A stretch of DNA of 64,000 nt from Solirubrobacteraceae bacterium (GTDB lineage Bacteria; Actinomycetota; Thermoleophilia; Solirubrobacterales; Solirubrobacteraceae), in the NCBI GenBank assembly GCA_029263125.1, contig JAJCYD010000011.1, positions 62,001 to 126,000 of the forward strand, read 5' to 3'. The translations under genes were made by a program, and so were the position numbers. The notes beneath the pieces were generated by a model that did no database searches, had not been told where the DNA came from, and saw nothing but the letters and a program-made list of their open reading frames with translations. Positions 23,763 through 31,716 of this stretch are shown in pieces. The first letter of the stretch is position 1; every line of letters starts with the position of its first letter.

Positions 23763-24769
23763 TCAGCCCGCTCGGATCGCTGTCGTCGCTGAAGCTCAAG
23801 CTCGGCATCGTCATCGTCGCGGCGGTCTGGGTGACCGCCGTCTCGACGATCGTCGCGGTGCGCTGGCTGGACCTGCCGCCGATCGTCGGAGCGGCGGCTG
23901 GGATCGTGCTGGCGCTCGCCTGCGTGCAGGTTCTCGCCCGCGGGACGACCAAGCCGCTACGCGAGATGGCCGCGGTCGCGACGGCGATGGCCCGCGGGGA
24001 GCACGGGCGCGAGGTCGCGGTGACCTCCTGCGACGAGGTCGGCGAGCTGGCGCACGCGTTCAACCGCATGACCGCCGAGCTCGCCGAGACCGACCGCCTG
24101 CGCCGCGATCTCGTCGCGAACGTGTCGCACGAGCTGCGCACGCCGATCGGCGCGTTGCAGGCGGTGCTGGAGAACGTGGTGGACGGGGTCTCCGAGCCGG
24201 ACCCCGAGACGCTTCGCACGATGCTGGCCCAGACGCGCCGGCTCGGGCGGCTCGTGACCCAGCTGCTGGATCTGTCGCGCCTGGAGGCCGGCGATCAGCC
24301 CTTCGACATGCGTCCCTTCGAGATCGGCGACGTGCTGCACGGCGCCGCGCGCGAGGCGCGGCTGCACGCGCCCGAGGACGTCGTGTTCTCGATCGACGTC
24401 GAGGACGGCCTGCGCGCCGACGGCGATCCCGAGCGCATCCACCAGGTCGTGATGAACCTCGTCGACAACGCCGTGCGCTACTCGCCGCGGCCCGGGCACG
24501 TCGCGCTGCGCGCCTGTCGTCAGGACCGGGTGGTGCGCGTGGAGGTCGACGACGACGGTCCGGGCATCCCGCACGACGACCTCGAGCGCGTCTTCGAGCG
24601 CTTCTATCGCGGCGACGGGCGCCGCGGAGCCGATGGAGGCGGCGCGGGCCTCGGCCTGGCGATCGCGCGCTGGATCGTCGAGCTGCACGGCGGGACGATC
24701 CGTGCCGAGCGCCGCGAGCCTCACGGCAGCCACATGGTCGTGACGCTGCCCGTGGCTCCGCGCTCATGA
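23759..24769 (+). CDS. sensor histidine kinase
   Basis: 336 residues. Two N-terminal membrane segments (LGIVIVAAVWVTAVSTIVAV and IVGAAAGIVLALACVQVLA) with almost no external loop, a HAMP domain (65-115), the HisKA box NVSHELRTP (His124) and a HATPase domain (N box NLVDNAVRYSP, G1 DDDGPGI, G2 GAGLGLAIARWIVE). The near absence of an external domain suggests it senses a signal in the membrane or through a partner. The membrane protein gene downstream overlaps it by 4 bp and could be that partner (inference). Confidence 0.9.
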   Translation: MISPLGSLSSLKLKLGIVIVAAVWVTAVSTIVAVRWLDLPPIVGAAAGIVLALACVQVLARGTTKPLREMAAVATAMARGEHGREVAVTSCDEVGELAHAFNRMTAELAETDRLRRDLVANVSHELRTPIGALQAVLENVVDGVSEPDPETLRTMLAQTRRLGRLVTQLLDLSRLEAGDQPFDMRPFEIGDVLHGAAREARLHAPEDVVFSIDVEDGLRADGDPERIHQVVMNLVDNAVRYSPRPGHVALRACRQDRVVRVEVDDDGPGIPHDDLERVFERFYRGDGRRGADGGGAGLGLAIARWIVELHGGTIRAERREPHGSHMVVTLPVAPRS

Positions 24770-26148
24770 ACGCCGTGCCGCTGCGATGCGCGCTGGCGGC
24801 CCTCGTCGCGGGGGTGGTCGGGGCGCTGGCACTGCCCGGCGCGCCCGCAGGGCTCGGGTACGTGCTCGTGGCCGCGGCGCTTGGGGGGGTCGCGATGCTT
24901 GCCGAGAGGCCGGCTCGCAGCGCGCGCGCAGCGCTCCTGGGGGCGTTGGCGATCGCTCTGGCGCTGTCGGCCGCGTGGCGCGATGCGGGCTGGGTCGTCG
25001 CCGGCGAGCTGATCGCGGCGGTCGTCCTCGGTGCGATCGCGATGTGCGTTCCACACGGCTGGCGCGCGACTGCGATCGCCGCGATCGCGGTGCCGCGCAT
25101 GATGGCGTTGGGCACGCTGCGCATCGCGCAAACGGTTGCCGGCGCCGCGCCGAACGCCTCGGGCGCCAAGGCCCTGGCCATCGGTCGCGGCCTGATGCTC
25201 GCGGGCGCGCTGCTCGTGATCTTCGGCGCGCTGTTTGCCAGCGGCGACCGGGCATTCGCCCAGATCGCGGGCGACGTGCTGCCGCGCGACCTTCAGCTGG
25301 GCGACCTGCCCGTGCGGCTGATGGTGCTGGCGATCATCGTCGCGCTCGCGGGTGGGCTCATCGCAGCGGCGGGCGTGGCCGACACACCCCCGCGCCCGGC
25401 ACTGCTGCGGATCGGCGTGGTCGAGTGGCGGTTGGCGCTTGTCGCCCTCAACCTGCTGTTCGCGCTCTTCGTGGCGGTCCAGATCGCGGTCCTGTTCGGC
25501 GGCGACGGCTATGTACGTAACACGGCAGGGCTGACCTACGCCGAGTATGCGCGGTCGGGCTTCGCACAGCTGGTCCTCGTGACGATCCTGACGCTCGGCG
25601 TCGTGGCGGGTTCGCTGCGCTGGGGTCGTACGGGCACCGCCGGGTCCTCGCGGCTGCTGCGCGCGCTGCTCGCCGCGCTGTGCGTGCTGGCGCTCGTCGT
25701 GCTCGCCTCGGCGCTGCATCGCCTCGGGCTCTACGAGGAGGCCTTCGGCTTCACGCTGGCGCGCCTGGCGGTACACGCGCTGCTGCTGGGCACCGGTGCG
25801 ATCGTGATCCTTGTCGTCGTCGCGCTGGCAAGCGGTCGGCGTGGGTGGCTGCCGCGGGCGTCGGTCGGCCTGGTCGCGACGGCTGCCCTGGCATTCTGGG
25901 TCAGCGATCCCGACCGGCGGATCGCCGATCACAACGTCGACCGATACGAGGCGACGGGACGCATCGACGCGGACTACCTTGGTGGGCTGAGCGCCGATGC
26001 GGTGCCGGAGCTCGTGCGCCTGCCCGCGGCGCTGCGCGAACGGGTGCTGGGGCGCCAGCGTGCGCGACTCGCGCGGATCGACGACGGCGTCGCCGGTGCG
26101 AATGTCAGCCGCTCCCGCGCGCGAGCCGCGATCGCCGCGCTGCCCTGA
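24766..26148 (+). CDS. DUF4153/DUF4173-type polytopic membrane protein
   Basis: 460 residues with about eleven hydrophobic segments. LAVQIAVLFGG-type sequence (FVAVQIAVLFGGDGYV) followed by LTYAEYARSGFAQLVLV is the signature of DUF4173 proteins. The final ~110 residues (DPDRRIADHNVDRYEATGR onward) form a soluble domain. The function of the family is unknown. The ATG overlaps the histidine kinase stop (24766-24769), so it belongs to the two-component operon. Confidence 0.8.
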   Translation: MNAVPLRCALAALVAGVVGALALPGAPAGLGYVLVAAALGGVAMLAERPARSARAALLGALAIALALSAAWRDAGWVVAGELIAAVVLGAIAMCVPHGWRATAIAAIAVPRMMALGTLRIAQTVAGAAPNASGAKALAIGRGLMLAGALLVIFGALFASGDRAFAQIAGDVLPRDLQLGDLPVRLMVLAIIVALAGGLIAAAGVADTPPRPALLRIGVVEWRLALVALNLLFALFVAVQIAVLFGGDGYVRNTAGLTYAEYARSGFAQLVLVTILTLGVVAGSLRWGRTGTAGSSRLLRALLAALCVLALVVLASALHRLGLYEEAFGFTLARLAVHALLLGTGAIVILVVVALASGRRGWLPRASVGLVATAALAFWVSDPDRRIADHNVDRYEATGRIDADYLGGLSADAVPELVRLPAALRERVLGRQRARLARIDDGVAGANVSRSRARAAIAALP

Positions 26149-26203
26149 TCGTGAGGGGCAAGGGTTGCCTCAGCACCAACAGCTGCGGAAGGATGGACGA
26201 GCC

Positions 26204-26869
26204 GTGAGCACGTTCATCCTCATTCCGGGTGCCGGCGGCGCCGCGTGGTACTGGCACAGGGTCGCCTCGCTGCTGGGAGACGCCGGACACGAGGCGATCG
26301 CCGTCGACCTTCCCGGCGACGACCCGAGCGCCGGACTGGCCGAGTACGCGCAGATCGCCGCGGCCGCGATCGGCGACCGCGACCGCGTCGTCCTCGTCGG
26401 CCAGTCTCTCGGAGGCTTCACGGCAACGCTGGTCGCGTCCGACGCGCGGGTTGCGTCGCTGGTCTTCGTGAACGCGATGATCCCGCGTCCGGGGGAGCGT
26501 CCGGGGGAGTGGTGGGGCAACACCGGGGCGCTCGACGCGCGCGCGGCAGCCGCTGACGCCGGCGGGTACGGAGCCTTCGATCTGGCCACCTACTTCCTGC
26601 ACGACGTGCCGCCGGACGTCGCCGCCGAGGGCGAGCAGCAGCAGCGGCCGGAGGCGGATGCCGTCTTCGCCTCGGCGTGCGACTTCGATGCGTGGCCCGC
26701 GATCGGGATCCGGGTCCTCGCCGGCGAAGACGACCGATTCTTCCCGGTGGCGTTCCAGCGAGCCGTCGCACGCCGGCGGCTGGGCATCGACCCCGACGTC
26801 CTCGCGGGCGGTCACCTGATCGCGCTCGCCCAGCCCGTGGCGGTGGCCGGTTACCTCGTGCAGGCCTGA
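26204..26869 (+). CDS. alpha/beta hydrolase
   Basis: 221 residues from the GTG at 26204; GGAAGGA (26187-26193) provides a ribosome site. FILIPGAGGAAWYWH contains the oxyanion strand, VGQSLGGF the nucleophile Ser, and GEDDRFFP and GGHLIALAQP the acid and the His of the triad. It resembles small carboxylesterases of the MenH/salicylate-esterase type (EstC-like, SABP2-like). The substrate is unknown. It begins 55 bp after the membrane protein gene and may be transcribed with it. Confidence 0.82.
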   Translation: MSTFILIPGAGGAAWYWHRVASLLGDAGHEAIAVDLPGDDPSAGLAEYAQIAAAAIGDRDRVVLVGQSLGGFTATLVASDARVASLVFVNAMIPRPGERPGEWWGNTGALDARAAAADAGGYGAFDLATYFLHDVPPDVAAEGEQQQRPEADAVFASACDFDAWPAIGIRVLAGEDDRFFPVAFQRAVARRRLGIDPDVLAGGHLIALAQPVAVAGYLVQA

Positions 26870-26934
26870 CGCCGCACCCGCCGGTAGCCGTTCTGCTGCG
26901 CCGGCGTTCATGGCTTCGCCATCATCCGTCGTCC

Positions 26935-27393
26935 ATGAACGCCAGGTTCGCCCAGCTCGGCCTCGATCGCACCGTGCCTGCAGTGCCGCTACGCCGGGTG
27001 GCGCTCGTGGTCCTGGCTCTCGCGGCGGCCGGCTGTGGCGAGCAGCGCGACGACGTCGCACGGACCACGCCGATGCCGATCGGCGAGGCGAGCCCGGTAC
27101 CAGCCGACAATGCCGAGACGAGCGAAGTGTCGCTGACCGAGTACCGGCTCGTGCCCTCCAACCCGCGGCTCGCGCGGCCGGGACGGATCGCCTTCGCGGC
27201 GACCAACGACGGACAGATCCGGCATGCGCTGCGCGTCGACGGGCCGGCAGGCCCGGTCACCTCCGCGACCCTCGCTCCGGGTGAGCGCGCGACGATCGTC
27301 GTCGACCTCCCGCCGGGGACCTACAAGTGGTACTGCCCGATCGCCGACCACGAGCAGCGCGGCGAGGTCGGGCGGGTCAGGATCGCGGAGTAG
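26935..27393 (+). CDS. cupredoxin-like lipoprotein
   Basis: 152 residues. The signal ends in a lipobox (ALAAAGC), so it is exported and lipidated. Residues 65-152 form a plastocyanin/azurin-like domain with copper-ligand candidates His (IRHALRVDG), Cys and His (WYCPIADHEQRGEVG). The place of the usual axial Met in the final loop (GHxxxGM pattern) is taken by Glu. It could bind copper for electron transfer outside the membrane. Its 3' end overlaps the convergent NUDIX gene by 17 bp. Confidence 0.75.
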   Translation: MNARFAQLGLDRTVPAVPLRRVALVVLALAAAGCGEQRDDVARTTPMPIGEASPVPADNAETSEVSLTEYRLVPSNPRLARPGRIAFAATNDGQIRHALRVDGPAGPVTSATLAPGERATIVVDLPPGTYKWYCPIADHEQRGEVGRVRIAE

Positions 27394-27991
27394 GTTTCTC
27401 GCCGGGCAGCACGACGCGGGCGACCTCTCCGCCGCGGAGCACCCGCGGGCGCACGGGCACGATCTCCCGACCGTGCGCGTGGTGCAGCAGCTCGTGGACG
27501 TTCGCGAACTCCGAGACCTGCGCGAGCAGGCGTCTGGTCGGAAGCGCGAGCTCGAGCGCGCCGCGGTGGTGTGCGTCGAGCACGGTGCATGGGGCATCCC
27601 AGCGCAGGTCGACGCATTCGTGGCCGTCGCAGCACCCCTGTGCGCCGTCGGGCGCGCGGGCGAGATAGAAGTGCGTGTCGAAGCGGATCGGCAGCAGCTC
27701 CGGCGTGATCCAGCGGCTGAACTTGACGAGCTGCGAGGGGCTGACGCCCTGGACCCCAGCCTCCTCATGAAGCTCGCGTACGGCGGCTGCGCGGTGCGCC
27801 ACCTCGCCCGCGCCCTCGTGCGCATCGACGGCGCCCCCGGGGAAGACCCAGTAGCCGCCCATGAACCGCTGTGCCGGGTTGCGGCGCACCATCAGCAGCT
27901 CGAGGCCGTCGCCGGAGTCGCGCAGCAGGAGCAGCGACGCGGCCAGGCGTGGCGTCGCGACAGGGCCGTCGTTGAGCTGCTCGCTCTTCAC
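27377..27991 (-). CDS. NUDIX hydrolase
   Basis: 204 residues. The Nudix box is intact: [13 protein letters not shown] then [12 protein letters not shown]. The surrounding domain ([38 protein letters not shown]) is like that of RNA/CoA- or NADH-type pyrophosphatases (NUDT19-like). It hydrolyses a nucleoside diphosphate derivative. The GTG at 27991 is preferred; an upstream in-frame start would overlap the divergent rubredoxin gene. A TACCGT hexamer on the minus strand near 28017-28022 would give a short leader. Confidence 0.82.
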   Translation of the reverse strand: MKSEQLNDGPVATPRLAASLLLLRDSGDGLELLMVRRNPAQRFMGGYWVFPGGAVDAHEGAGEVAHRAAAVRELHEEAGVQGVSPSQLVKFSRWITPELLPIRFDTHFYLARAPDGAQGCCDGHECVDLRWDAPCTVLDAHHRGALELALPTRRLLAQVSEFANVHELLHHAHGREIVPVRPRVLRGGEVARVVLPGEKPTPRS

Positions 27992-28030
27992 CGTGCGCTC
28001 GCGTCCATCGTGCGCGACGGTACCAACCAC

Positions 28031-28036
28031 TACCCT
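28031..28036 (+). promoter_or_regulatory. TACCCT -10 element of the rubredoxin gene
   Basis: TACCCT ends 7 bases before the ATG at 28044 with no ribosome site between, so this is a probable leaderless promoter. It is back to back with the NUDIX promoter. Confidence 0.45.
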
Positions 28037-28043
28037 GGGGCCC

Positions 28044-28226
28044 ATGAGCACCCAGACCGAGACCACGCGCTGGATCTGCGAATCCTGCGGCTTCATCTAC
28101 GACCCCGACGAGGGCGATCCGGACGGGGGCATCCCGCCCGGCACGGCATTCGCCGACATCCCCGACAGCTGGTTCTGCCCAGTCTGTGGCGCGCGCAAGA
28201 AGGACTTCACCCCCTACGAGGACTGA
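28044..28226 (+). CDS. rubredoxin
   Basis: 60 residues with both iron-binding knuckles: [10 protein letters not shown] and [11 protein letters not shown]. The body ([19 protein letters not shown]) is canonical. It is a one-electron carrier with an Fe(Cys)4 centre, often serving alkane hydroxylases or oxygen/peroxide reductases; no obvious partner is adjacent. It lies 5 bp upstream of the DUF1707 gene, so the two form a pair. Confidence 0.93.
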   Translation: MSTQTETTRWICESCGFIYDPDEGDPDGGIPPGTAFADIPDSWFCPVCGARKKDFTPYED

Positions 28227-28231
28227 TCTGG

Positions 28232-28840
28232 GTGCCGTTCGCCGGCGAGCCATCTGTTCAACAACCGTCCGTGGGGGCGCTGCGCGCTTCAGACGACGAG
28301 CGTGAGTGCGCCGTCGCGACGCTGCGCGCCGGAGCCGAGCACGGCCGGCTGACCTTCGACGAGCTGGCCCAGCGCACGCAGCTCGCCTACGAGGCCACCA
28401 CCGCAGCCGAGCTCGAGCGCCTCGTGGCCGACCTTCCATCGGCGGTCGAGTCAAGCGCTGCACCGGTGGCACCGGCAACGCACAGACGCCAGCGCTGGAG
28501 CGTCGCGGTGATGGGCGGCACCGACCGCCGCGGCCGCTGGACCCCGGCGCCGCGCAGCGTGTCCGTCGCGATCATGGGCGGCGTCACGCTGGACCTGCGT
28601 GATGCGACGATCGCCGGCGACGAGCTGGTCATCACCGCCTTCGCGCTGATGGGCGGCGTCGACGTGATCGTCCCCGACGGCGTCGAGGTGCAGCTCTCGG
28701 GCTTCGCGATCATGGGCGGCAACGAGCTCCGTCCCGGATCGGAGCCGGTCCGCCCCGGCACGCCGGTGGTCCACGTCCGCGCGTACAGCCTCATGGGCGG
28801 CGTCGACGTGCGCGTCAAGCGCGCCAGTCAGCACACGTAG
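28232..28840 (+). CDS. DUF1707 (SHOCT-like) plus LiaF-like C-terminal domain protein
   Basis: 202 residues from a GTG 5 bp after the rubredoxin stop. Residues 15-72 are a DUF1707 domain (LRASDDERECAVATLR, then LTFDELAQRTQLAYEA). Residues 90-200 are a beta-rich LiaF/cell-wall-response-type domain in which the turn MGG recurs five times (VAVMGG, VAIMGG, FALMGG, FAIMGG, YSLMGG). Proteins of this layout are linked to envelope stress in Gram-positives, but here there is no membrane helix, so it should be cytoplasmic or peripheral. Confidence 0.8.
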   Translation: MPFAGEPSVQQPSVGALRASDDERECAVATLRAGAEHGRLTFDELAQRTQLAYEATTAAELERLVADLPSAVESSAAPVAPATHRRQRWSVAVMGGTDRRGRWTPAPRSVSVAIMGGVTLDLRDATIAGDELVITAFALMGGVDVIVPDGVEVQLSGFAIMGGNELRPGSEPVRPGTPVVHVRAYSLMGGVDVRVKRASQHT

Positions 28841-28954
28841 CCGATCGCGACAGCGGCCGCGCGAGCGCCGCGCTGCATGACGGCCTGGCAGCTGCTCGCG
28901 ATCATCAACGGCTGGCCGCCCGCCGGCGAGCGTTCCGGCTTGGCAATGGCTGGG

Positions 28955-29617
28955 TCAGGCGCGGTGGCTCCAGTCGCCTGTGAGCCCGTAGGGCCGGAAG
29001 CGGATGAAGATCGACTCGTGGTGGAAGGCGCGTTCGCGGTCGCTGCGCAGCGCGGCGGAGTGGCCAACACCGCGCTGGGCGAACGCGCGCATGGCGCTCG
29101 CGCTGCGCCACAGCGAGAACGTGCTGACGTGGCGTGGCGGCCGAGCGAGCCCCGTGCCGCTGATCAGTGCCGGATCGGCGATGGCGTCCGCTTCGGCTCG
29201 CGCGCTCGCACGCAGGAACGCGCCGGCCCGGTGAAACCGCAGGCGTCCGTAGGTCAGTGCGGCGCTGGGCTCGTCGTCGTCGAGGGCGTCCACCGAGTCG
29301 GCGAGCGCCGGCATGCCGCTCCAGCTGCCAGCCGTCCGTACGGGCTTCAGACGAGCCGCCTGTCCGTCCGCGAGCTCCGGGGCGAGCGGGTCTTCTGCGG
29401 TGAACCGGTCCAGCGCGGCGTCGTCGCTCCACACGGCGAAGAGCGCGACGCGGCCTGGCCGGGGCCGGGGCATCACGCCCGCGCCGAGGTGCGCGGCGAG
29501 CAGCATGTCCGCGTACAGCAGTCCGGGGATGACGCCGGGGCGCGGGGTCAGGCGCAGGAGCGCCGGCGCGCGCAGCGCACCGACGTCGGCGAGGTGCATC
29601 GAGGCGATCATGGACAT
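28955..29617 (-). CDS. CrtA-like (spheroidene-monooxygenase-type) protein
   Basis: 220 residues. FSLWRSASAMRAFAQRG and HHESIFIRFRPYGLTGDW near the C-terminus are hallmarks of the CrtA family of haem-containing monooxygenases, which introduce keto groups into carotenoids in purple bacteria. In actinobacteria the substrate of these homologues is unknown. No other carotenoid gene is in the window. The gene diverges from a TetR regulator with 45 bp between starts and an inverted repeat in the gap, so it is probably the repressor's target. Confidence 0.72.
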   Translation of the reverse strand: MSMIASMHLADVGALRAPALLRLTPRPGVIPGLLYADMLLAAHLGAGVMPRPRPGRVALFAVWSDDAALDRFTAEDPLAPELADGQAARLKPVRTAGSWSGMPALADSVDALDDDEPSAALTYGRLRFHRAGAFLRASARAEADAIADPALISGTGLARPPRHVSTFSLWRSASAMRAFAQRGVGHSAALRSDRERAFHHESIFIRFRPYGLTGDWSHRA

Positions 29618-29620
29618 GAA

Positions 29621-29636
29621 GTTACCAGGCAGTAAC
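29621..29636. promoter_or_regulatory. operator-like inverted repeat between the crtA-like and tetR genes
   Basis: GTTAC (29621-29625) and GTAAC (29632-29636) are perfect complements separated by 6 bases. The site starts 4 bases from the crtA-like ATG and lies about 12 bases before the TetR -10 hexamer TACTGT (29648-29653). This is typical of a TetR-family operator controlling both genes. Confidence 0.5.
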
Positions 29637-29662
29637 GTCGTGCGCCATACTGTTTGGCGGCC

Positions 29663-30262
29663 ATGTCCGTCACGCCGCGCCTACCCGCTTCCGAGCGGCG
29701 CACGACGATCGAAACGGCTGCCGAGCAGCTGTTCGCTCAACGCGGGTATGCCGCGACGCGGATCGAGGACATCGTCGCGGCGGCCGGTGTGACCAAGCCC
29801 ATCCTGTATCGCCACTTCGCCTCGAAGAAGGCGCTGCATCTCGCGCTGCTCCAGCGCCACCGCGAGGCGCTGGCGGCAGCCGCCATCGACGAGTATCTCG
29901 CCGACGCGCCGTTTGCGCAGCGACTCCCACGGATCCTCGACGCGTGGTTTGCCTACGTGGAGCGCAGTCCGTATGCCTGGCGGCTGCTGTTCTGCGACAC
30001 GACCGGCGACCCCGAGGTCCAGGCGCTGCACCGCGAGCTTCAGGCGCGCCAGCGCGAGAGCAATGCGGTGATGCTGATCGAGAGCCTGCCGGGCCTGCCC
30101 GAGGAGCGCATCGAGCCGCTGTCGGAGGTCGTGCGCAGCTCGCTTACGGGACTGGCCCTGTGGTGGCTGGAGCACCCCGGGGTCCCGCGGGCCGTGCTCG
30201 TTGACACGATGCTCGACATCGTGCGTGGCCTGCTGGCGCAGTACCCGCCCGCGCCAGCCTGA
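29663..30262 (+). CDS. TetR/AcrR-family transcriptional regulator
   Basis: 199 residues. The N-terminal HTH is AAEQLFAQRGYAATRIEDIV, then AAGVTKPILYRHFASKKAL, an almost ideal TetR domain. The C-terminal ligand domain is of the common AcrR type. It probably represses itself and the divergent CrtA-like gene through the repeat at 29621-29636. The ATG at 29663 is chosen; TACTGT ends 9 bases upstream. Its ligand is unknown. Confidence 0.9.
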   Translation: MSVTPRLPASERRTTIETAAEQLFAQRGYAATRIEDIVAAAGVTKPILYRHFASKKALHLALLQRHREALAAAAIDEYLADAPFAQRLPRILDAWFAYVERSPYAWRLLFCDTTGDPEVQALHRELQARQRESNAVMLIESLPGLPEERIEPLSEVVRSSLTGLALWWLEHPGVPRAVLVDTMLDIVRGLLAQYPPAPA

Positions 30263-30272
30263 CGATCGTCGC

Positions 30273-31562
30273 CTACGCCAGCGCGGGCACCGCGACCTCG
30301 GCGATCGCGTCGGCGGTGATCGTCACGAGGCGTCGCAGCTCGTCGGCGGTGATCGACAGCGGCGCCATCAACACGACGACGTCGCCGAGCGGGCGCACGA
30401 TCGCGCCGCGCCTGCGTGCCGCCAGCGTGACCTGATGGCCCATCCGCTCGGCGAGCTCGAAGCCGGTGAGCTCGATGCCGACCATGAAGCCGCGCCGGCG
30501 CACCTCGCCGACGGCGGGCAGTGGCGCGACATGCTCGTCGAGCAGCTCGGCGAGCAGCGCGATCTTCGGCTGCAGCGCGTCCAGCGTGCGTTCGGTGTCG
30601 AAGATGTCGAGCGTCGCCAGCGCCGCGGCACAGGCGAGCGGGTTGCCGGTGTAGGTGTGGCCGTGGAAGAACGTCTTGAGCTCCTCGTGCTCGCCGAGGA
30701 ACGCCTCGTAGATGCGCTCGCTCGCGAGCGTCGCGGCGAGCGGGAGGTAGCCGCCCGTCAGGCCCTTGGCGACGCACATGAGGTCGGGCACGACGTCCTC
30801 CCGCTCGCAGGCGAACATCGTCCCCGTCCGGCCGAAGCCGGTTGCGACCTCGTCGCAGATCAGCAGCACGCCGTGCTGGTCGCACAGCTCGCGCACCGCG
30901 CGCAGGTAGCCGTCGGGATGCGTGAGGATGCCGGCCGCACCCTGCACGAGCGGCTCGAGGATGACCGCGGCGACCTCTGCGTCATGCTCGGCCAGCAGCG
31001 CCGCCATGTGCTCGATGTCACCGGGCTCGGCCTGCCAGCTGTTGAACAGCAGCGGGCCGAAGCAGGCATGGAAGAGGTCGATGCCGCCGACGGACACCGA
31101 GCCGATCGTGTCGCCGTGGTAGCCGTCGCGCAGGCAGATGAACCCCGTGCGCCGGGTCTCGCCGCGGTGGCGCCAGTACTGAAAGGCCATCTTCAGCGCG
31201 ACCTCCGCCGCGGTCGAGCCGTTGTCGGAGAAGAAGACGCGGCTGAGGCCTGGAGGTGAGATGTCGACGAGACGCGCTGCCAGCTCGATCGCCGGAGCGT
31301 GCGTGAGCCCGAGCATCGTCGAGTGCGCCACGCGCCCCAGCTGGTCGCGGACGGCGGCGTCGATCGCCGGATGGGCGTGGCCGTGAACGGTGCACCACAG
31401 CGAGGAGATCCCGTCGATGTAGGCGTTGTCGTCGGTGTCATAGAGCGTGCAGCCTGCGGCGCGCTGCACGATCAATGGCTCCTCCTCAGACCAGCCCTGC
31501 TGCTGGGTGAACGGGTGCCAGAGCACCTGCTTGTCGAGTGCGGCGAGGTCGCGCGTGGACAT
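30273..31562 (-). CDS. bioA: adenosylmethionine-8-amino-7-oxononanoate aminotransferase
   Basis: 429 residues. HPFTQQQGW, DGISSLWCTVHGHAHP and YHGDTIGSVSVGG are BioA-specific, the PLP lysine is in CVAKGLTGGYLPLAAT, and FHGHTYTGNPLACAAAL follows. It makes 7,8-diaminononanoate in biotin synthesis, using SAM as amino donor. TAGCCT (minus strand, 31571-31576) ends 8 bases before the ATG. It is 4.9 kb away from the bioB-bioF-bioD operon, with unrelated genes between. Confidence 0.94.
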   Translation of the reverse strand: MSTRDLAALDKQVLWHPFTQQQGWSEEEPLIVQRAAGCTLYDTDDNAYIDGISSLWCTVHGHAHPAIDAAVRDQLGRVAHSTMLGLTHAPAIELAARLVDISPPGLSRVFFSDNGSTAAEVALKMAFQYWRHRGETRRTGFICLRDGYHGDTIGSVSVGGIDLFHACFGPLLFNSWQAEPGDIEHMAALLAEHDAEVAAVILEPLVQGAAGILTHPDGYLRAVRELCDQHGVLLICDEVATGFGRTGTMFACEREDVVPDLMCVAKGLTGGYLPLAATLASERIYEAFLGEHEELKTFFHGHTYTGNPLACAAALATLDIFDTERTLDALQPKIALLAELLDEHVAPLPAVGEVRRRGFMVGIELTGFELAERMGHQVTLAARRRGAIVRPLGDVVVLMAPLSITADELRRLVTITADAIAEVAVPALA

Positions 31563-31676
31563 GGAACGAGAGGCTAGGAGAGGGGTCGGACGAGACGTCG
31601 GCTGAGTCTTGACGCGCGGTGAAGAACCCGAGGGGGATGATCGGGTCCGCGGGTCACGGCGCGTAGACCTCATACG

Positions 31677-31694
31677 GGCGGGTGCAGACCCGCC
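31677..31694 (+). repeat. hairpin upstream of the spermidine-synthase-like gene
   Basis: GGCGGGT (31677-31683) pairs with ACCCGCC (31688-31694) around GCAG. It lies 6 bases upstream of the TAGCCT hexamer (31701-31706), where the -35 region should be, so a regulatory role is possible. Confidence 0.35.
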
Positions 31695-31716
31695 GCACAC
31701 TAGCCTGAAGGGTCCC

